A stretch of 44,821 bases of DNA from an uncultured bacterium. GTDB taxonomy: Bacteria > Actinomycetota > Coriobacteriia > Coriobacteriales > Eggerthellaceae. Positions 16,886-25,607 of the stretch are shown here, one piece after another. The position numbers were made by a program, and so were the translations under genes. The number at the start of each line of letters is the position of its first letter. Position 1 is the stretch's first letter. Location of the stretch: the NCBI GenBank assembly GCA_937890835.1, contig CALADF010000030.1:1-44821 (forward strand). Reading direction: 5' to 3'. Below the pieces are notes generated by a model. That model was given only the letters and a program-made list of their open reading frames with translations, did not search any database and was not told where the DNA came from.

Positions 16886-19843
16886 ATGAAAGAACAATCG
16901 AAACGAGGCAAGGCGCTCTCGCTGGCGTTGACCGCATCGCTCGTCGCGACGCTCAACGTTCCCGCCGTCGCCTTTGCCGAAGAGGCGGGGAACTCCGCCA
17001 CGCAAGATGTCGAGCAGCAGCTCGATGCGACGGCCGCAACGGCGGCTGAAGATGCTGCGCTGGATGCGGTTTCGGCGGTTGAAACCACGACCGAGAGCGT
17101 GCCTGCAACCGCGTTGCTTTCGGATGAGGCGGACGCCAACGGATCGCAGGATGTGACGACGGTGGTTGCGGTCGTCGGCGACGTTGAGTACGCGTCGCTT
17201 TCCGAGGCGCTCGGCGCTGCGACGAACGGCCAGACCGTCAAGGTTTTGGCTGATACGGCGATGGAGATGACGGGCCGCGTCGACGGCAAGTCCATCACGC
17301 TCGACCTGAACGGCTGCACGGTTCAGGTCGATAATCGTGCGTTCAACGTCGTCAACGGCGGAAGGCTGACGCTCGACGATGCGAAGGGCGCGGGCACGCT
17401 CAAGGTCAACAAGATCGGCAGCACGCTCTCTCTCGGCGTCGTGACCGGGTCTAAGGGCTCCGTGGTCATGAAGGGCGGCACGCTCGAGGCTCCCGACTAC
17501 GGCATCTACACCACCAGTGACGATACGGGCGCGTACGTTTCCTTCCAGGGCGGTCTGATCAAAGCTACGTACGGCATCTGCGCCCTCGGCAACGGCACCG
17601 AGCATAGCGCGAAGGTCGAGGTTTCCGGCGGTGAGATTCAGGCCGAGGTCTTCGGCTTCGGCACTAACGGCTCGAAGGGCTTGGGTGGCGTGGACTTCGC
17701 CATGACCGGCGGCACCGTCAAATCTCTCGCCGAAGATGCTCCTGCGCTTTACCTTCCCGCTTACTACAGCACGGCCACCATCACCGGCGGCACCATCACC
17801 GGTGGCGCCGGCATCGAGATTCGCGCCGGCAAGCTGACCGTTTCCGGCGATGCGCAGATCTCCGGCACCGGTCCGTTGCAATCCAACCCCAACGGCAGCG
17901 GCTCCACGTCGTCGGGCGCGGCCATCGCCGTGGCTCAGCACACCACCAAGCAGCCCATCAGCGTCATCGTTTCCGGCGACGCGAAGCTCTCCGGGACTGT
18001 CGCTGTGCACGAGAGCAACCCTCAGAAGAACGACGCTGCGGCCATCAAGCATGTGAGCCTCGCGCTTGAGGGCGGCACCTTCGAGTCCACGGCGAAGGAT
18101 GCCGAGGGCGTTAGCGCCGTCTACAGCGAGGACTGCACGAGCTTCGTCTCCGGCGGCACTTTCAACACCGAGCTGCCGAACTCCCTTGTGGCTGAAAACT
18201 GCGCCATGCTCGTCGACGAGAACGGCGCGGCTGCCGTGAAGAGCGAAGCCGACGCCGCCAAGGATGCCGGCGCCTATGTCGAGAAGGACGGCAAGAAGGT
18301 TTACTACACCACCTCTGAAGCTGCGCAGAACGCCAACCCCGATGTTCCGGGCGACGTCAAAACGTACTGCGTGACCGTTGACGGCGTGAAATACGCCTCG
18401 CTTTCCGAGGCTATCGCGGTGGCGGGCGAAGGCGCCGAGATGTCGCTGATCGCCGACGTCGCCGAGAGCGTTACCGTTCCGGCCGGCAAGAGCATCGTCC
18501 TCGATTTGGCGGGCTTCACGCTTGCGGGCGGCGACAACGGCAAGGGCGGTGTGAACAACACCATCACCAATAAGGGCGTCCTCACCATCAAGGACTCCAG
18601 CGCCGCTAAAACCGGCGCCGTCATGGGCGGCGCCGACGCCGGCAGCGGAACTGCGGGCCGCTCCGGCATTGCGCTGGTCAACGAGGGCACATGCACCATC
18701 GAGAGCGGCACGGTCAAGCGCGGCGACGACGGCACGTTCGGCAATTACACCGTCTACAACAAGGAAGCCGGCACCATGATCATCAAAGGCGGTGCGGTGA
18801 CCAACAATTCCAACACCAGCTCGCTCATCCGCAACGACGGCGTGATGGAGATTGCCGGCGGCGAGATCACCCAGATGAAATTCAACGCGGTGAAAAACGA
18901 CGTGGGCAAGCTGACCATCACCGACGGCGTCATCACCTCCGGTGATCAGGCGCTCCAGAACTGGTCGCAGGCCACCGTCAAGGGCGGCACGCTCAACGGC
19001 GGCGTGTATACGTGGGCGATGCAGGGTGCGCCCGATGGCTATGAGTTCCTCACCGTCATCGAGGGAGGCACCATCAACGGAAACGTCGTGGCCGTGAACT
19101 ACGACGGTTCCGATGCGACGGCTCAGATCGTCGTTTCCGGTCCCGCTCAGATCAACGGCGACGTGGCGGCCTACGATCGTAGCAGCGGTAGCTTGCAGCC
19201 CGTCGAAAACGGCGACGGCGTGCTGATCCAGATCTCCGACGGCACCTTCGCGGGTAGCGTGGACGCCGATTTCGTCGTTCCCGGCGCGGGTTTCGAGGTT
19301 GACGAGAACGGCAACCTCGTGGCCGCCGAGGCGAAGCTGGTTGCAACTTCCGACAAGGTGGTCGACGGCGTGTACACCCTCGATGTGTCTAACGCCCAGG
19401 CGGTCACCGAGGCCGACCTGCTCGCTCTTGTGGGCATGAACGTCGATCCCGAGAAGAGCGGCTACACTATCGGGGTTGATGCCACCAACCTGCCGGCGTT
19501 GAACAAGGCCATCGGTGCGAAGGACACGTCGGCCACGTTCTCCTTCACGTACACGGCGACGAAGGACGGCGTCCAGGCTTATGCGGCTGACGGCTCCGTC
19601 GATCCTCTGACCGTCACCGTTAAGCTGGTCGATCCCTCGACGACGGGCGGCTCCGGCACCGAGGTCCCCGGCGGCACGGCGGGATCTGCGGGTGAGGACC
19701 AGGCGTCAAAGGACAAGGCGGCCCTGGCTGCCACCGGTGACGACGCGGCTTCCGCTGCAGGCGTCGCGGGCGCTGCGGCTTTCGCCGGCGCTGCGATGGC
19801 AGCGGCGGGTGCGGTTGCGCTCTCTCGTCGCAAGCAGCGTTAG
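16886..19843 (+). CDS. Large secreted beta-helix surface protein, LAATGD anchor
   Basis: 985 residues; ATG behind GAGGGTGAGAT. An N-terminal Sec signal (K/R-rich start, hydrophobic core, AFA-EE cut near residue 31) is followed by an acidic Ala/Thr linker. Two long blocks (about 95-450 and 495-810) consist of short strand-turn repeats such as GG-x-I/V-x-G typical of right-handed parallel beta-helix (pectate-lyase-like) adhesins; each begins with a YASLSEA module. A domain at 815-925 is shared with the protein at 25608. The C-terminus has LAATGD (947-952), a hydrophobic helix and SRRKQR, a sorting signal of the LAxTG kind recognised by class E sortases. It is probably an adhesin or glycan-binding protein; no enzymatic residues are apparent. 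Confidence 0.8.
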   Translation: MKEQSKRGKALSLALTASLVATLNVPAVAFAEEAGNSATQDVEQQLDATAATAAEDAALDAVSAVETTTESVPATALLSDEADANGSQDVTTVVAVVGDVEYASLSEALGAATNGQTVKVLADTAMEMTGRVDGKSITLDLNGCTVQVDNRAFNVVNGGRLTLDDAKGAGTLKVNKIGSTLSLGVVTGSKGSVVMKGGTLEAPDYGIYTTSDDTGAYVSFQGGLIKATYGICALGNGTEHSAKVEVSGGEIQAEVFGFGTNGSKGLGGVDFAMTGGTVKSLAEDAPALYLPAYYSTATITGGTITGGAGIEIRAGKLTVSGDAQISGTGPLQSNPNGSGSTSSGAAIAVAQHTTKQPISVIVSGDAKLSGTVAVHESNPQKNDAAAIKHVSLALEGGTFESTAKDAEGVSAVYSEDCTSFVSGGTFNTELPNSLVAENCAMLVDENGAAAVKSEADAAKDAGAYVEKDGKKVYYTTSEAAQNANPDVPGDVKTYCVTVDGVKYASLSEAIAVAGEGAEMSLIADVAESVTVPAGKSIVLDLAGFTLAGGDNGKGGVNNTITNKGVLTIKDSSAAKTGAVMGGADAGSGTAGRSGIALVNEGTCTIESGTVKRGDDGTFGNYTVYNKEAGTMIIKGGAVTNNSNTSSLIRNDGVMEIAGGEITQMKFNAVKNDVGKLTITDGVITSGDQALQNWSQATVKGGTLNGGVYTWAMQGAPDGYEFLTVIEGGTINGNVVAVNYDGSDATAQIVVSGPAQINGDVAAYDRSSGSLQPVENGDGVLIQISDGTFAGSVDADFVVPGAGFEVDENGNLVAAEAKLVATSDKVVDGVYTLDVSNAQAVTEADLLALVGMNVDPEKSGYTIGVDATNLPALNKAIGAKDTSATFSFTYTATKDGVQAYAADGSVDPLTVTVKLVDPSTTGGSGTEVPGGTAGSAGEDQASKDKAALAATGDDAASAAGVAGAAAFAGAAMAAAGAVALSRRKQR

Positions 19844-19866
19844 GCGCAGGGCGAATCGAATGAGAC

Positions 19867-19905
19867 AGGCCTGCGGCTCAGGTACGGGTCGCAGGCCTTT
19901 TTTTC
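19867..19905 (+). terminator. Terminator of the first surface-protein gene
   Basis: AGGCCTGCG (19867-19875) pairs with CGCAGGCCT (19890-19898), then eight T. It lies 24 bases after the stop. Confidence 0.9.
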
Positions 19906-20162
19906 GTGGGTGGTCGTTCGCCGTGTGGGACGATCGCCGTGCGCGGGGACGATCGCCGCGCGAAACCCCGTGCGTTCGAGGCGGCTTCGCCACGGAGACG
20001 CTGCTCCTGCAGGCGATGGTTCTCGCGCGTTGCGTTGCGCCGATTGTAAAACGCGGCATGGGGAAGTCGCTCGCATCACCCTTTTCTGCGCGCTGACTTA
20101 CGGCGCCGACGGTGAGCAACCATGCTGTTCGCTACATTCAGATCAACGAAAGTTACATTTTG

Positions 20163-20233
20163 TTGACAAATTTCATAGAGGGCTCTATTTTTAGATAGCT
20201 TGAAGGAGATCGACCCGTTCAGCGGGTCTTTTT
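20163..20233 (+). promoter_or_regulatory. Promoter followed at once by an intrinsic terminator
   Basis: TTGACA (20163-20168), 17-base spacer, TATTTT (20186-20191). The predicted transcript runs through GAAGGAGATC into GACCCG/CGGGTC (20212-20217 with 20223-20228) and five T, so most transcripts would be only about 35 bases. It could be an attenuated leader of the surface gene at 20404 or a tiny RNA. Confidence 0.6.
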
Positions 20234-20403
20234 CATTTGTCCGAAAGCCTCTTTTCATCGTACGTTGAAAAGCGGGGAAGGCGGCATGCTCGTCGGGGCG
20301 CATTGATCTTTTTCGCGATGTGCGCGGGCGGCTGCGGGCGAAGGGGTCGTCTTTTTTCAGCGGGATCTAGATATATTAAGTAAGTGAAGGGGAGGATCGG
20401 GAT

Positions 20404-23400
20404 ATGCGACAGTTGTCTTTCGCCTCGCGTACCGCTCGCTTGGCCTTGGCCTTTCTGCTGGCGATCGTCATGTGCGCGCCGGTGAGCGCTCATGCCGAAG
20501 AGTCTGCGGAGGGCGCGTCGGGTAGTGCTGCGGCGGGCCAGGTGAACTCGCAAGTTGACCAGGCTAGCTCATCCGAAGATGCGGGCGTGAGCTCCGGGCA
20601 GGTGGCCGATGCGGCGGACGGCGTCGACGCCGGGGAGGCGAACGCAGCTTCGGGCGCTGCGTCGGGCGAGGAGGACTCCTCCGCTCAAGCTTTGGCGTCT
20701 GCTCCTGTTGCCGCAGGCGCGGTGACCATGCAGCAGGGCGCGGGTGAAGCGAAGGAGTATGACAGCCTCGCCGCAGCGCTGGCCGATGCGGCCGACTACG
20801 ACTACAAGACCAACAAGGACACCTACGTCATCACGCTGAACGAGAACGTGTCCGAGAGCGTGGTCGTCGACGGTAAGAAGCGCGTCACCATCGATTTGAA
20901 CGGCAAGACGCTTTCACCGGTTAGCGCCGGCGGCGTCGCGCTGATGGTGAGCAGCACTCAGACGGTGACGGTGAAGGATACCGTCGGCGGCGGTGAAATC
21001 GTCGGCGACGGCGCCGTTGCCGTGCGGGTCGGGGATGCAGGCAAGCTCACCGTTGCAGGCGCGGCGGTAAAGGCGGGCGTTTCGAGCTCGGCCATCTTCA
21101 ACCAGGGCACGTTGACGGTGACGGGAGGCTCCGTTACCTCGCAAAACGGCACATACCCGGCGATTGTCAATGAGAAGACCATGACGATTTCCGACGGATC
21201 CGTGGAGGGCTCCGACGTGGCCGTCAGCAACCTTGGAACGCTGACCGTCAAAGGCGGCTCCGTGTCCAACGCGAACACCGGGGCGGACGCCTGCGCGATC
21301 TATGCGCAAGGTTCGGGTAAGGTGACGGTCTCCAACGGCGAGATCACTTCTCCCAGCACCGCTGTTTCGGCGTGTCACAGCGCATCCGTGACGGTTACCG
21401 GCGGAGCCGTTTCCGGCGGCGAGTGCGGCGTGAGGGCGGCTGAATCCGCGACCGTCGCCATCTCGGGCGGTTCGTTGGCGTCGTCGGGGGGCTACGCGTT
21501 GTCCGCGAGCGATTCGGCTGCAGCGACGATCTCCAGCGGCGAGTTCACCAGCGCAGCCGGCAAGAAGGCCATCGACCGCACGTCGACCGCCGCGGTGACG
21601 CTCTCCGGCGGCGTCTTCGGCGTGGCGTCTGTTGCCGATGTCTGCGATTCGCCCACGTTCGTCGACCGCTACGGCGCGGTCGAGAAGGACGGCCGGGTCG
21701 TCGTGGAGATGATCAGGCCCGCAGCCGTGGTCGTCAACGAAGACGACACTCAGACCGCGTACGATACCTTCACCAAGGCCTGCAGCAACGCGCCCGCCTA
21801 CAGCACCGTCAAGCTCATGGAAGACGCGGTGCTGGGCAAGTACTCCGCCGAGGTGAAGCAGTTCGGCGTGACGGTCGATCTCAACGGGTTCAGCATCGAT
21901 GGCGCCGCCTACACCGGCAGCAACGCCGCCCTGACGCTCGGGACGAAGTACGGCGCCAAGCCCGTCGATGGCAAGGACTCTACGTTGCGTTTGATCAACA
22001 GCAAGCCCGAAGCGGGCGGCAAGGTGACGGCGAAGCTTCCTGTCGCGGGTAAGTCGGGAGACAGCAGCCTCGAGGTTCCCGTTCTCATCGGCGAGGAAGT
22101 CGAGCTTGCGGTGGCGAACGGCGGTGCCGACAAGGTTAAGCTCGCCTCGAGCGCCTATCTGGTTTACACGGAGAAGACCTCTTCCTTCTTCAGCAACGGC
22201 GGTTTCAAGGTCAACGCGGCCGATGGCACCCAGCGCGTCTACGGCGTGTATTCCAGCGCGGCCAAATATGCGGCCGAAGGCAGCACGGTGACCATGCTCA
22301 ATGACTTCACGGGCGACGAGGCCATCTACTCGGGAAATAAGGTCGCGACCCTTGACCTGGGCGAGCACACGTACACCTACACCGGCACGCAGCAGGTGCT
22401 CTACATCAACTACGACAATGCCGGCATCGTCCTCAAGAACGGCACGGTCGTCGCCACCCAGACGCTCAGCCAGGCGGGTGTGGCCATGCTTTACAACAAC
22501 GGCACGTTGGCCATGGATCATGTCGTGATGAACGTCGCCGGCGACTCCTGGGGCATCGGCGCCAACGGCACCAACGTGGGCAACACCATCGTGCTGAGGG
22601 ATTCCACTCTCAATGTACCCGAAGGTCTGGGCATCTACTTCCCCAGCACCGGTTCGGTGACCATCGATAACAGCGTCATCAACGCCAAGCACTTCGGCAT
22701 CCAGGTGTGCGCGGGCAGCTTGACCGTCACGGGTGACGAGACCGTCGTTACCGCCACGGGCGCGCCTCAGGCCAAGACCGACGGCGACGGCCCCATCATC
22801 GACGGCGCCGCCATATCCGTTGTGGAGCGCGAGGGGTACCAGGATCTTGACGCTGTCGCCATCGAGGGCGGTACGTTCAAGGCATCGGACGCCTCTAAGG
22901 CTGTGAAGGCTTACACGTTCAACAACGCCGATCGGGTTGAGGGTGAATGGCCCGATGCCGGCTCTGTCGTCGCCGTTTCGGGCGGCAGCTTCTCCGATCC
23001 TGTCGACGAGGGAATTTGCGCCGACGGCTTCGCTCCTCAGCAGAACGCAGATGGCAGCTTCGGCGTGCATGAACATCAGTTCACCATTTCCCATTCGGAT
23101 GCCGACTCTCATTGGGCCGAGTGCGCGATCTGCGGTGCGGTGAGCGGTAAGCAAGCGCATAGCTTCACCGTGGTTCAACATGACGGCGAAAACCACTGGA
23201 TGAAATGCGAGGGCTGCGACGCCGTCTCCGCCAAGACGGCGCACGCCTTCACCGTGGTGGAGCATGACGGCGAGGGTCATTGGACGAAGTGCGAGGTCTG
23301 CGGTATGACGACCGAGAAGACCCCTCACGTGTCCGACGCGTGGAGCTTCGACGCCGAGGGCCATTGGGGCACGTGCTCTGAGTGCGGTGCGACGGTAGAT

Positions 23401-23679
23401 AAGACGGCGCATAGCTTCGAGTGGGTCATCGACAAGGAGGCTACCGAAGCCGAACCTGGGAGCAAGCACGAGCAGTGCACGACCTGCGGCTTTGGCAAGG
23501 AGCCGGTGGTCATCCCCGCAACCGGCGCGGGCGATTCCGCCGACGCGTCCGGCGCCGACCGGAGCGCTGCGCTCGCTCGCACCGGCGATTCCTCCGCGAT
23601 TCTGATCGGCTCGCTGGCGTTGGCGTCCATCGCTGCTGCGGCGTTGTTGCTCCTGGCTCGCCGCAGGGTCATCGGCTAG
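20404..23679 (+). CDS. Large secreted beta-helix surface protein with C-terminal CxxC repeats, LARTGD anchor
   Basis: 1091 residues; ATG after GGGGAGGATCGGGAT. A signal peptide (cut near AHA-EE, residue 31) is followed by an acidic Ser/Ala/Gly stretch to about 110. Beta-helix-type repeats fill 115-440 (many GGS/GGx strand turns) and 465-880. Residues 889-1040 hold four tandem modules of the form HW-x2-C-x2-C-G-x(5-6)-K-x2-H, then a fifth CxxC; they look like small zinc-ribbon or disulfide knuckles found near the anchor of surface proteins in gut anaerobes. The end is LARTGD (1057-1062), a membrane helix and RRRVIG, a LAxTG sorting signal. It is probably a surface adhesin; the CxxC stalk may bind metal, which is inference. 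Confidence 0.8.
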   Translation: MRQLSFASRTARLALAFLLAIVMCAPVSAHAEESAEGASGSAAAGQVNSQVDQASSSEDAGVSSGQVADAADGVDAGEANAASGAASGEEDSSAQALASAPVAAGAVTMQQGAGEAKEYDSLAAALADAADYDYKTNKDTYVITLNENVSESVVVDGKKRVTIDLNGKTLSPVSAGGVALMVSSTQTVTVKDTVGGGEIVGDGAVAVRVGDAGKLTVAGAAVKAGVSSSAIFNQGTLTVTGGSVTSQNGTYPAIVNEKTMTISDGSVEGSDVAVSNLGTLTVKGGSVSNANTGADACAIYAQGSGKVTVSNGEITSPSTAVSACHSASVTVTGGAVSGGECGVRAAESATVAISGGSLASSGGYALSASDSAAATISSGEFTSAAGKKAIDRTSTAAVTLSGGVFGVASVADVCDSPTFVDRYGAVEKDGRVVVEMIRPAAVVVNEDDTQTAYDTFTKACSNAPAYSTVKLMEDAVLGKYSAEVKQFGVTVDLNGFSIDGAAYTGSNAALTLGTKYGAKPVDGKDSTLRLINSKPEAGGKVTAKLPVAGKSGDSSLEVPVLIGEEVELAVANGGADKVKLASSAYLVYTEKTSSFFSNGGFKVNAADGTQRVYGVYSSAAKYAAEGSTVTMLNDFTGDEAIYSGNKVATLDLGEHTYTYTGTQQVLYINYDNAGIVLKNGTVVATQTLSQAGVAMLYNNGTLAMDHVVMNVAGDSWGIGANGTNVGNTIVLRDSTLNVPEGLGIYFPSTGSVTIDNSVINAKHFGIQVCAGSLTVTGDETVVTATGAPQAKTDGDGPIIDGAAISVVEREGYQDLDAVAIEGGTFKASDASKAVKAYTFNNADRVEGEWPDAGSVVAVSGGSFSDPVDEGICADGFAPQQNADGSFGVHEHQFTISHSDADSHWAECAICGAVSGKQAHSFTVVQHDGENHWMKCEGCDAVSAKTAHAFTVVEHDGEGHWTKCEVCGMTTEKTPHVSDAWSFDAEGHWGTCSECGATVDKTAHSFEWVIDKEATEAEPGSKHEQCTTCGFGKEPVVIPATGAGDSADASGADRSAALARTGDSSAILIGSLALASIAAAALLLLARRRVIG

Positions 23680-23756
23680 TGCCTTCCTTCGCGAGTGGGA
23701 CCCCGACGATGTGTCGCGGGGCCCTGCTCGCCTGAGGCATCGTCTTTAACTGAAAA

Positions 23757-23798
23757 CCGAAGGGCCTGCGGCTCGATTGCGAGCGGCAGGCCCTTCGG
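23757..23798 (-). terminator. Terminator of moeA (converging with the surface gene)
   Basis: A 13-bp perfect stem (23757-23769 with 23786-23798). On the minus strand it is followed by TTTT, so it serves moeA; on the plus strand it lacks a T tail but lies 78 bases after the surface-protein stop and may help there too. Confidence 0.8.
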
Positions 23799-23835
23799 CG
23801 TAAGCGGGAGCGTTCTTCGTGCAAGATTACGTCGC

Positions 23836-25188
23836 TTAGCGCATCTCCACCATGACGATGGATCCTTCCTCGGGCGGCTCGACGCCGACGCCGGAGGGGA
23901 TCATGCAGTACGCGTTAGCGTGCTGGGTGGGCGCGGAGCCGGGGTGTCCCGGCACCGGCGTTGCGGTGAACACGCCCTCCTCGTTCACCTCCACCGTCAG
24001 GAACTTGATGGAGTAGAACACATCCCCCGGCTCGGTTGCCTCGGGCGGACGGGACTCGCCTGGCAGCGATCCCGGTGCGGGCTTCTTGAAGCGGTTCGCG
24101 GGGAAGGGCGCGGTTAGGCGCGCGGGGATGCGCTCAGGCGTGGGGTCGAGTCCGAGGTAAGCTTTCATCAACGGTTTCAGGTAGAAGTTCAGCGTGAATG
24201 AAGCGCCGCCCGAGGGGCCTGAGATGCCGACGATCGGCACGCCGTCGACGATGGCGTAGGAGCTGTGGTGTCCCGGGCCATGGTTTGTCTGATGGCAGAC
24301 GACCTCGCCGATCTCCTCGAGCACCTCGACCGACCAGTCGTCGGAGCCCTTCGAGGATCCGGCGTTCAACACGACGATGTCGGCCACCTGCACGGCGCGC
24401 TCGATGGTGCACTTGATGGCGTGGTAGTCGTCGGGCACGATGTCGAAGGGGACGAAGACGCCGCCCCATGCTTCGATCTTTCCCTTGACGACGAGGCTGT
24501 TCGACTCGAACGTGCGTCCCGTCCCCGCGTATTTCTCGGCGATGCTGTTGGAGTAGGGGACGTTAGGCGGGATGAGCTCGTTGCCGGTGGGGATGAACGC
24601 GACGCGCGGCCTGGCGAGTACGGGGACTACGCTTCGGCCCGCGCCTGCGATGATGGCGGCGACGTCCGGCGTGATGACCGCGCCCGCCTTCGCCACGACG
24701 TCGTAGCGTTTGGTGTTCGCGCCCGCGGGTTTGGTTCCTGCGAACTGCTTGCTCGGCGCAGCGTGGATTTCGATGTGCTGCTCGTCTTCCGACACCGTGA
24801 CGTGCTCTATGACGATGGCGGTGTCGAATCCGGCGGGCATGGCGACGCCGGTGTTGGCGAACTCCCAGTCGACGCCGCGCACCCAGCTGCTCGTGTCGGG
24901 CACGACGCCTTCGCCGAGGCCCTCGAAGGAGGACCAATGCACGGCGACGGAGTCCATGCAGCAGGTGAGCACGTTGGGAATGTCCGTGCGAGCGCGCATG
25001 TCGCGGGCGAGCACGCGCCCGTACGCGTCGGAAAGCGCGATTTGCTCGATGGGGCGCTTCGGCTTTGCCATGCGTCCCGCCTTGCCCTCCTCGGGCGTTG
25101 CGTCCGCGGCGTTGAACGGGCAGCGGGCGAGCATTTGAGCGACGGCGTCGTCGCGCGAAAGCTCGATGTGATGGGAGTGGTCTCTCAT
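23836..25188 (-). CDS. moeA: Molybdopterin molybdenumtransferase
   Basis: 450 residues from the ATG at 25188, which has AGAAGGG eight bases upstream; the frame runs seven codons further. MoeA inserts molybdate into adenylated molybdopterin in the cytoplasm, completing Mo-cofactor. Seen: the N-terminal substrate-binding part (ALSDAYGRVLARDMRARTDIPN), GTGRTFESNSLVVKG, PTGNELIPP, NAGSSKGSDDWSVEVLEEIGE and SGPSGGASFTLNFYLKPLM, then a C-terminal MoeA domain IV. It is somewhat divergent: the usual DxPP near the start is DIPN. No other moa/mob genes are in the window. It sits between two surface-protein genes on the opposite strand and plausibly serves molybdoenzymes such as the one at 8866. Confidence 0.85.
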   Translation of the reverse strand: MRDHSHHIELSRDDAVAQMLARCPFNAADATPEEGKAGRMAKPKRPIEQIALSDAYGRVLARDMRARTDIPNVLTCCMDSVAVHWSSFEGLGEGVVPDTSSWVRGVDWEFANTGVAMPAGFDTAIVIEHVTVSEDEQHIEIHAAPSKQFAGTKPAGANTKRYDVVAKAGAVITPDVAAIIAGAGRSVVPVLARPRVAFIPTGNELIPPNVPYSNSIAEKYAGTGRTFESNSLVVKGKIEAWGGVFVPFDIVPDDYHAIKCTIERAVQVADIVVLNAGSSKGSDDWSVEVLEEIGEVVCHQTNHGPGHHSSYAIVDGVPIVGISGPSGGASFTLNFYLKPLMKAYLGLDPTPERIPARLTAPFPANRFKKPAPGSLPGESRPPEATEPGDVFYSIKFLTVEVNEEGVFTATPVPGHPGSAPTQHANAYCMIPSGVGVEPPEEGSIVMVEMR

Positions 25189-25607
25189 GGTTGCAACCCT
25201 TCTTCCCAAGAATTCTCCTCGAGTTCGCGTCTTCGGCGCGTCGACTCGAGCGTACGGCCGAAACCGCTCGACCCGGCGCGAACGGTCGGCTCGCAGCGCG
25301 GCTCTTCTCCCGCGAACAGGGGGTCACCTTGGAACTAGACAATATTCTTAATGGGAAATGATAGCCATTTGAGTTTAATAAATGAATGATATGGAATTAA
25401 GGATAATGCGGCGTTACGCGCATGGAGTGATGCGAAGGCCTGCAATCGTTTTGATTGTTTGCGTGTTAACAGGCATTGTTTCGTTGACGAATCGTTACGG
25501 AGCCAGGTATTTTAATTTCCGTATGTAAAAAAGCTAGAAGCTTCGCGGTGGGATCGATTCGCCGAAAAAGCTTCCGGCATGAGGAGTAATCGAAGGAAGG
25601 GGAGTGC
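25189..25607. other. Gap between moeA and the third surface gene
   Basis: No gene. The segment 25330-25520 is markedly AT-rich against its surroundings and contains an inverted repeat AAATG-ATAGC-CATTT (25356-25370). I looked for a Mo-cofactor riboswitch in front of moeA and could not recognise one. Confidence 0.45.
25484..25513 (+). promoter_or_regulatory. Promoter of the third surface-protein gene
   Basis: TTGACG (25484-25489), an 18-base spacer and TATTTT (25508-25513). The same TTGACA/TATTTT pair occurs before the surface gene at 20404, suggesting a shared promoter type. The leader is about 90 bases. Confidence 0.6.

Larger units (their letters stand above)
19844..20403. other. 560-base gap with terminator, small repeats and a promoter-hairpin unit
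   Basis: No gene is supported. It contains the strong terminator at 19867-19905, a two-copy repeat (GGACGATCGCCG at 19928 and 19947), a promoter followed at once by a hairpin (20163-20233), and a TATATT at 20372-20377 that could be the -10 of the next gene. Confidence 0.5.

Noticed and set aside
20914..23469. An 851-residue minus-strand frame under the second surface gene, and a similar 849-residue one at 25512-28061
   Set aside because: Both mirror Gly/Thr-rich repeat coding and have no ribosome site, signal or motif; they are shadows.
25189..25607. Mo-cofactor riboswitch or ModE site before moeA
   Set aside because: No recognisable conserved Moco motif; only a short AAATG-N5-CATTT dyad was found, which is not the ModE consensus as I know it.
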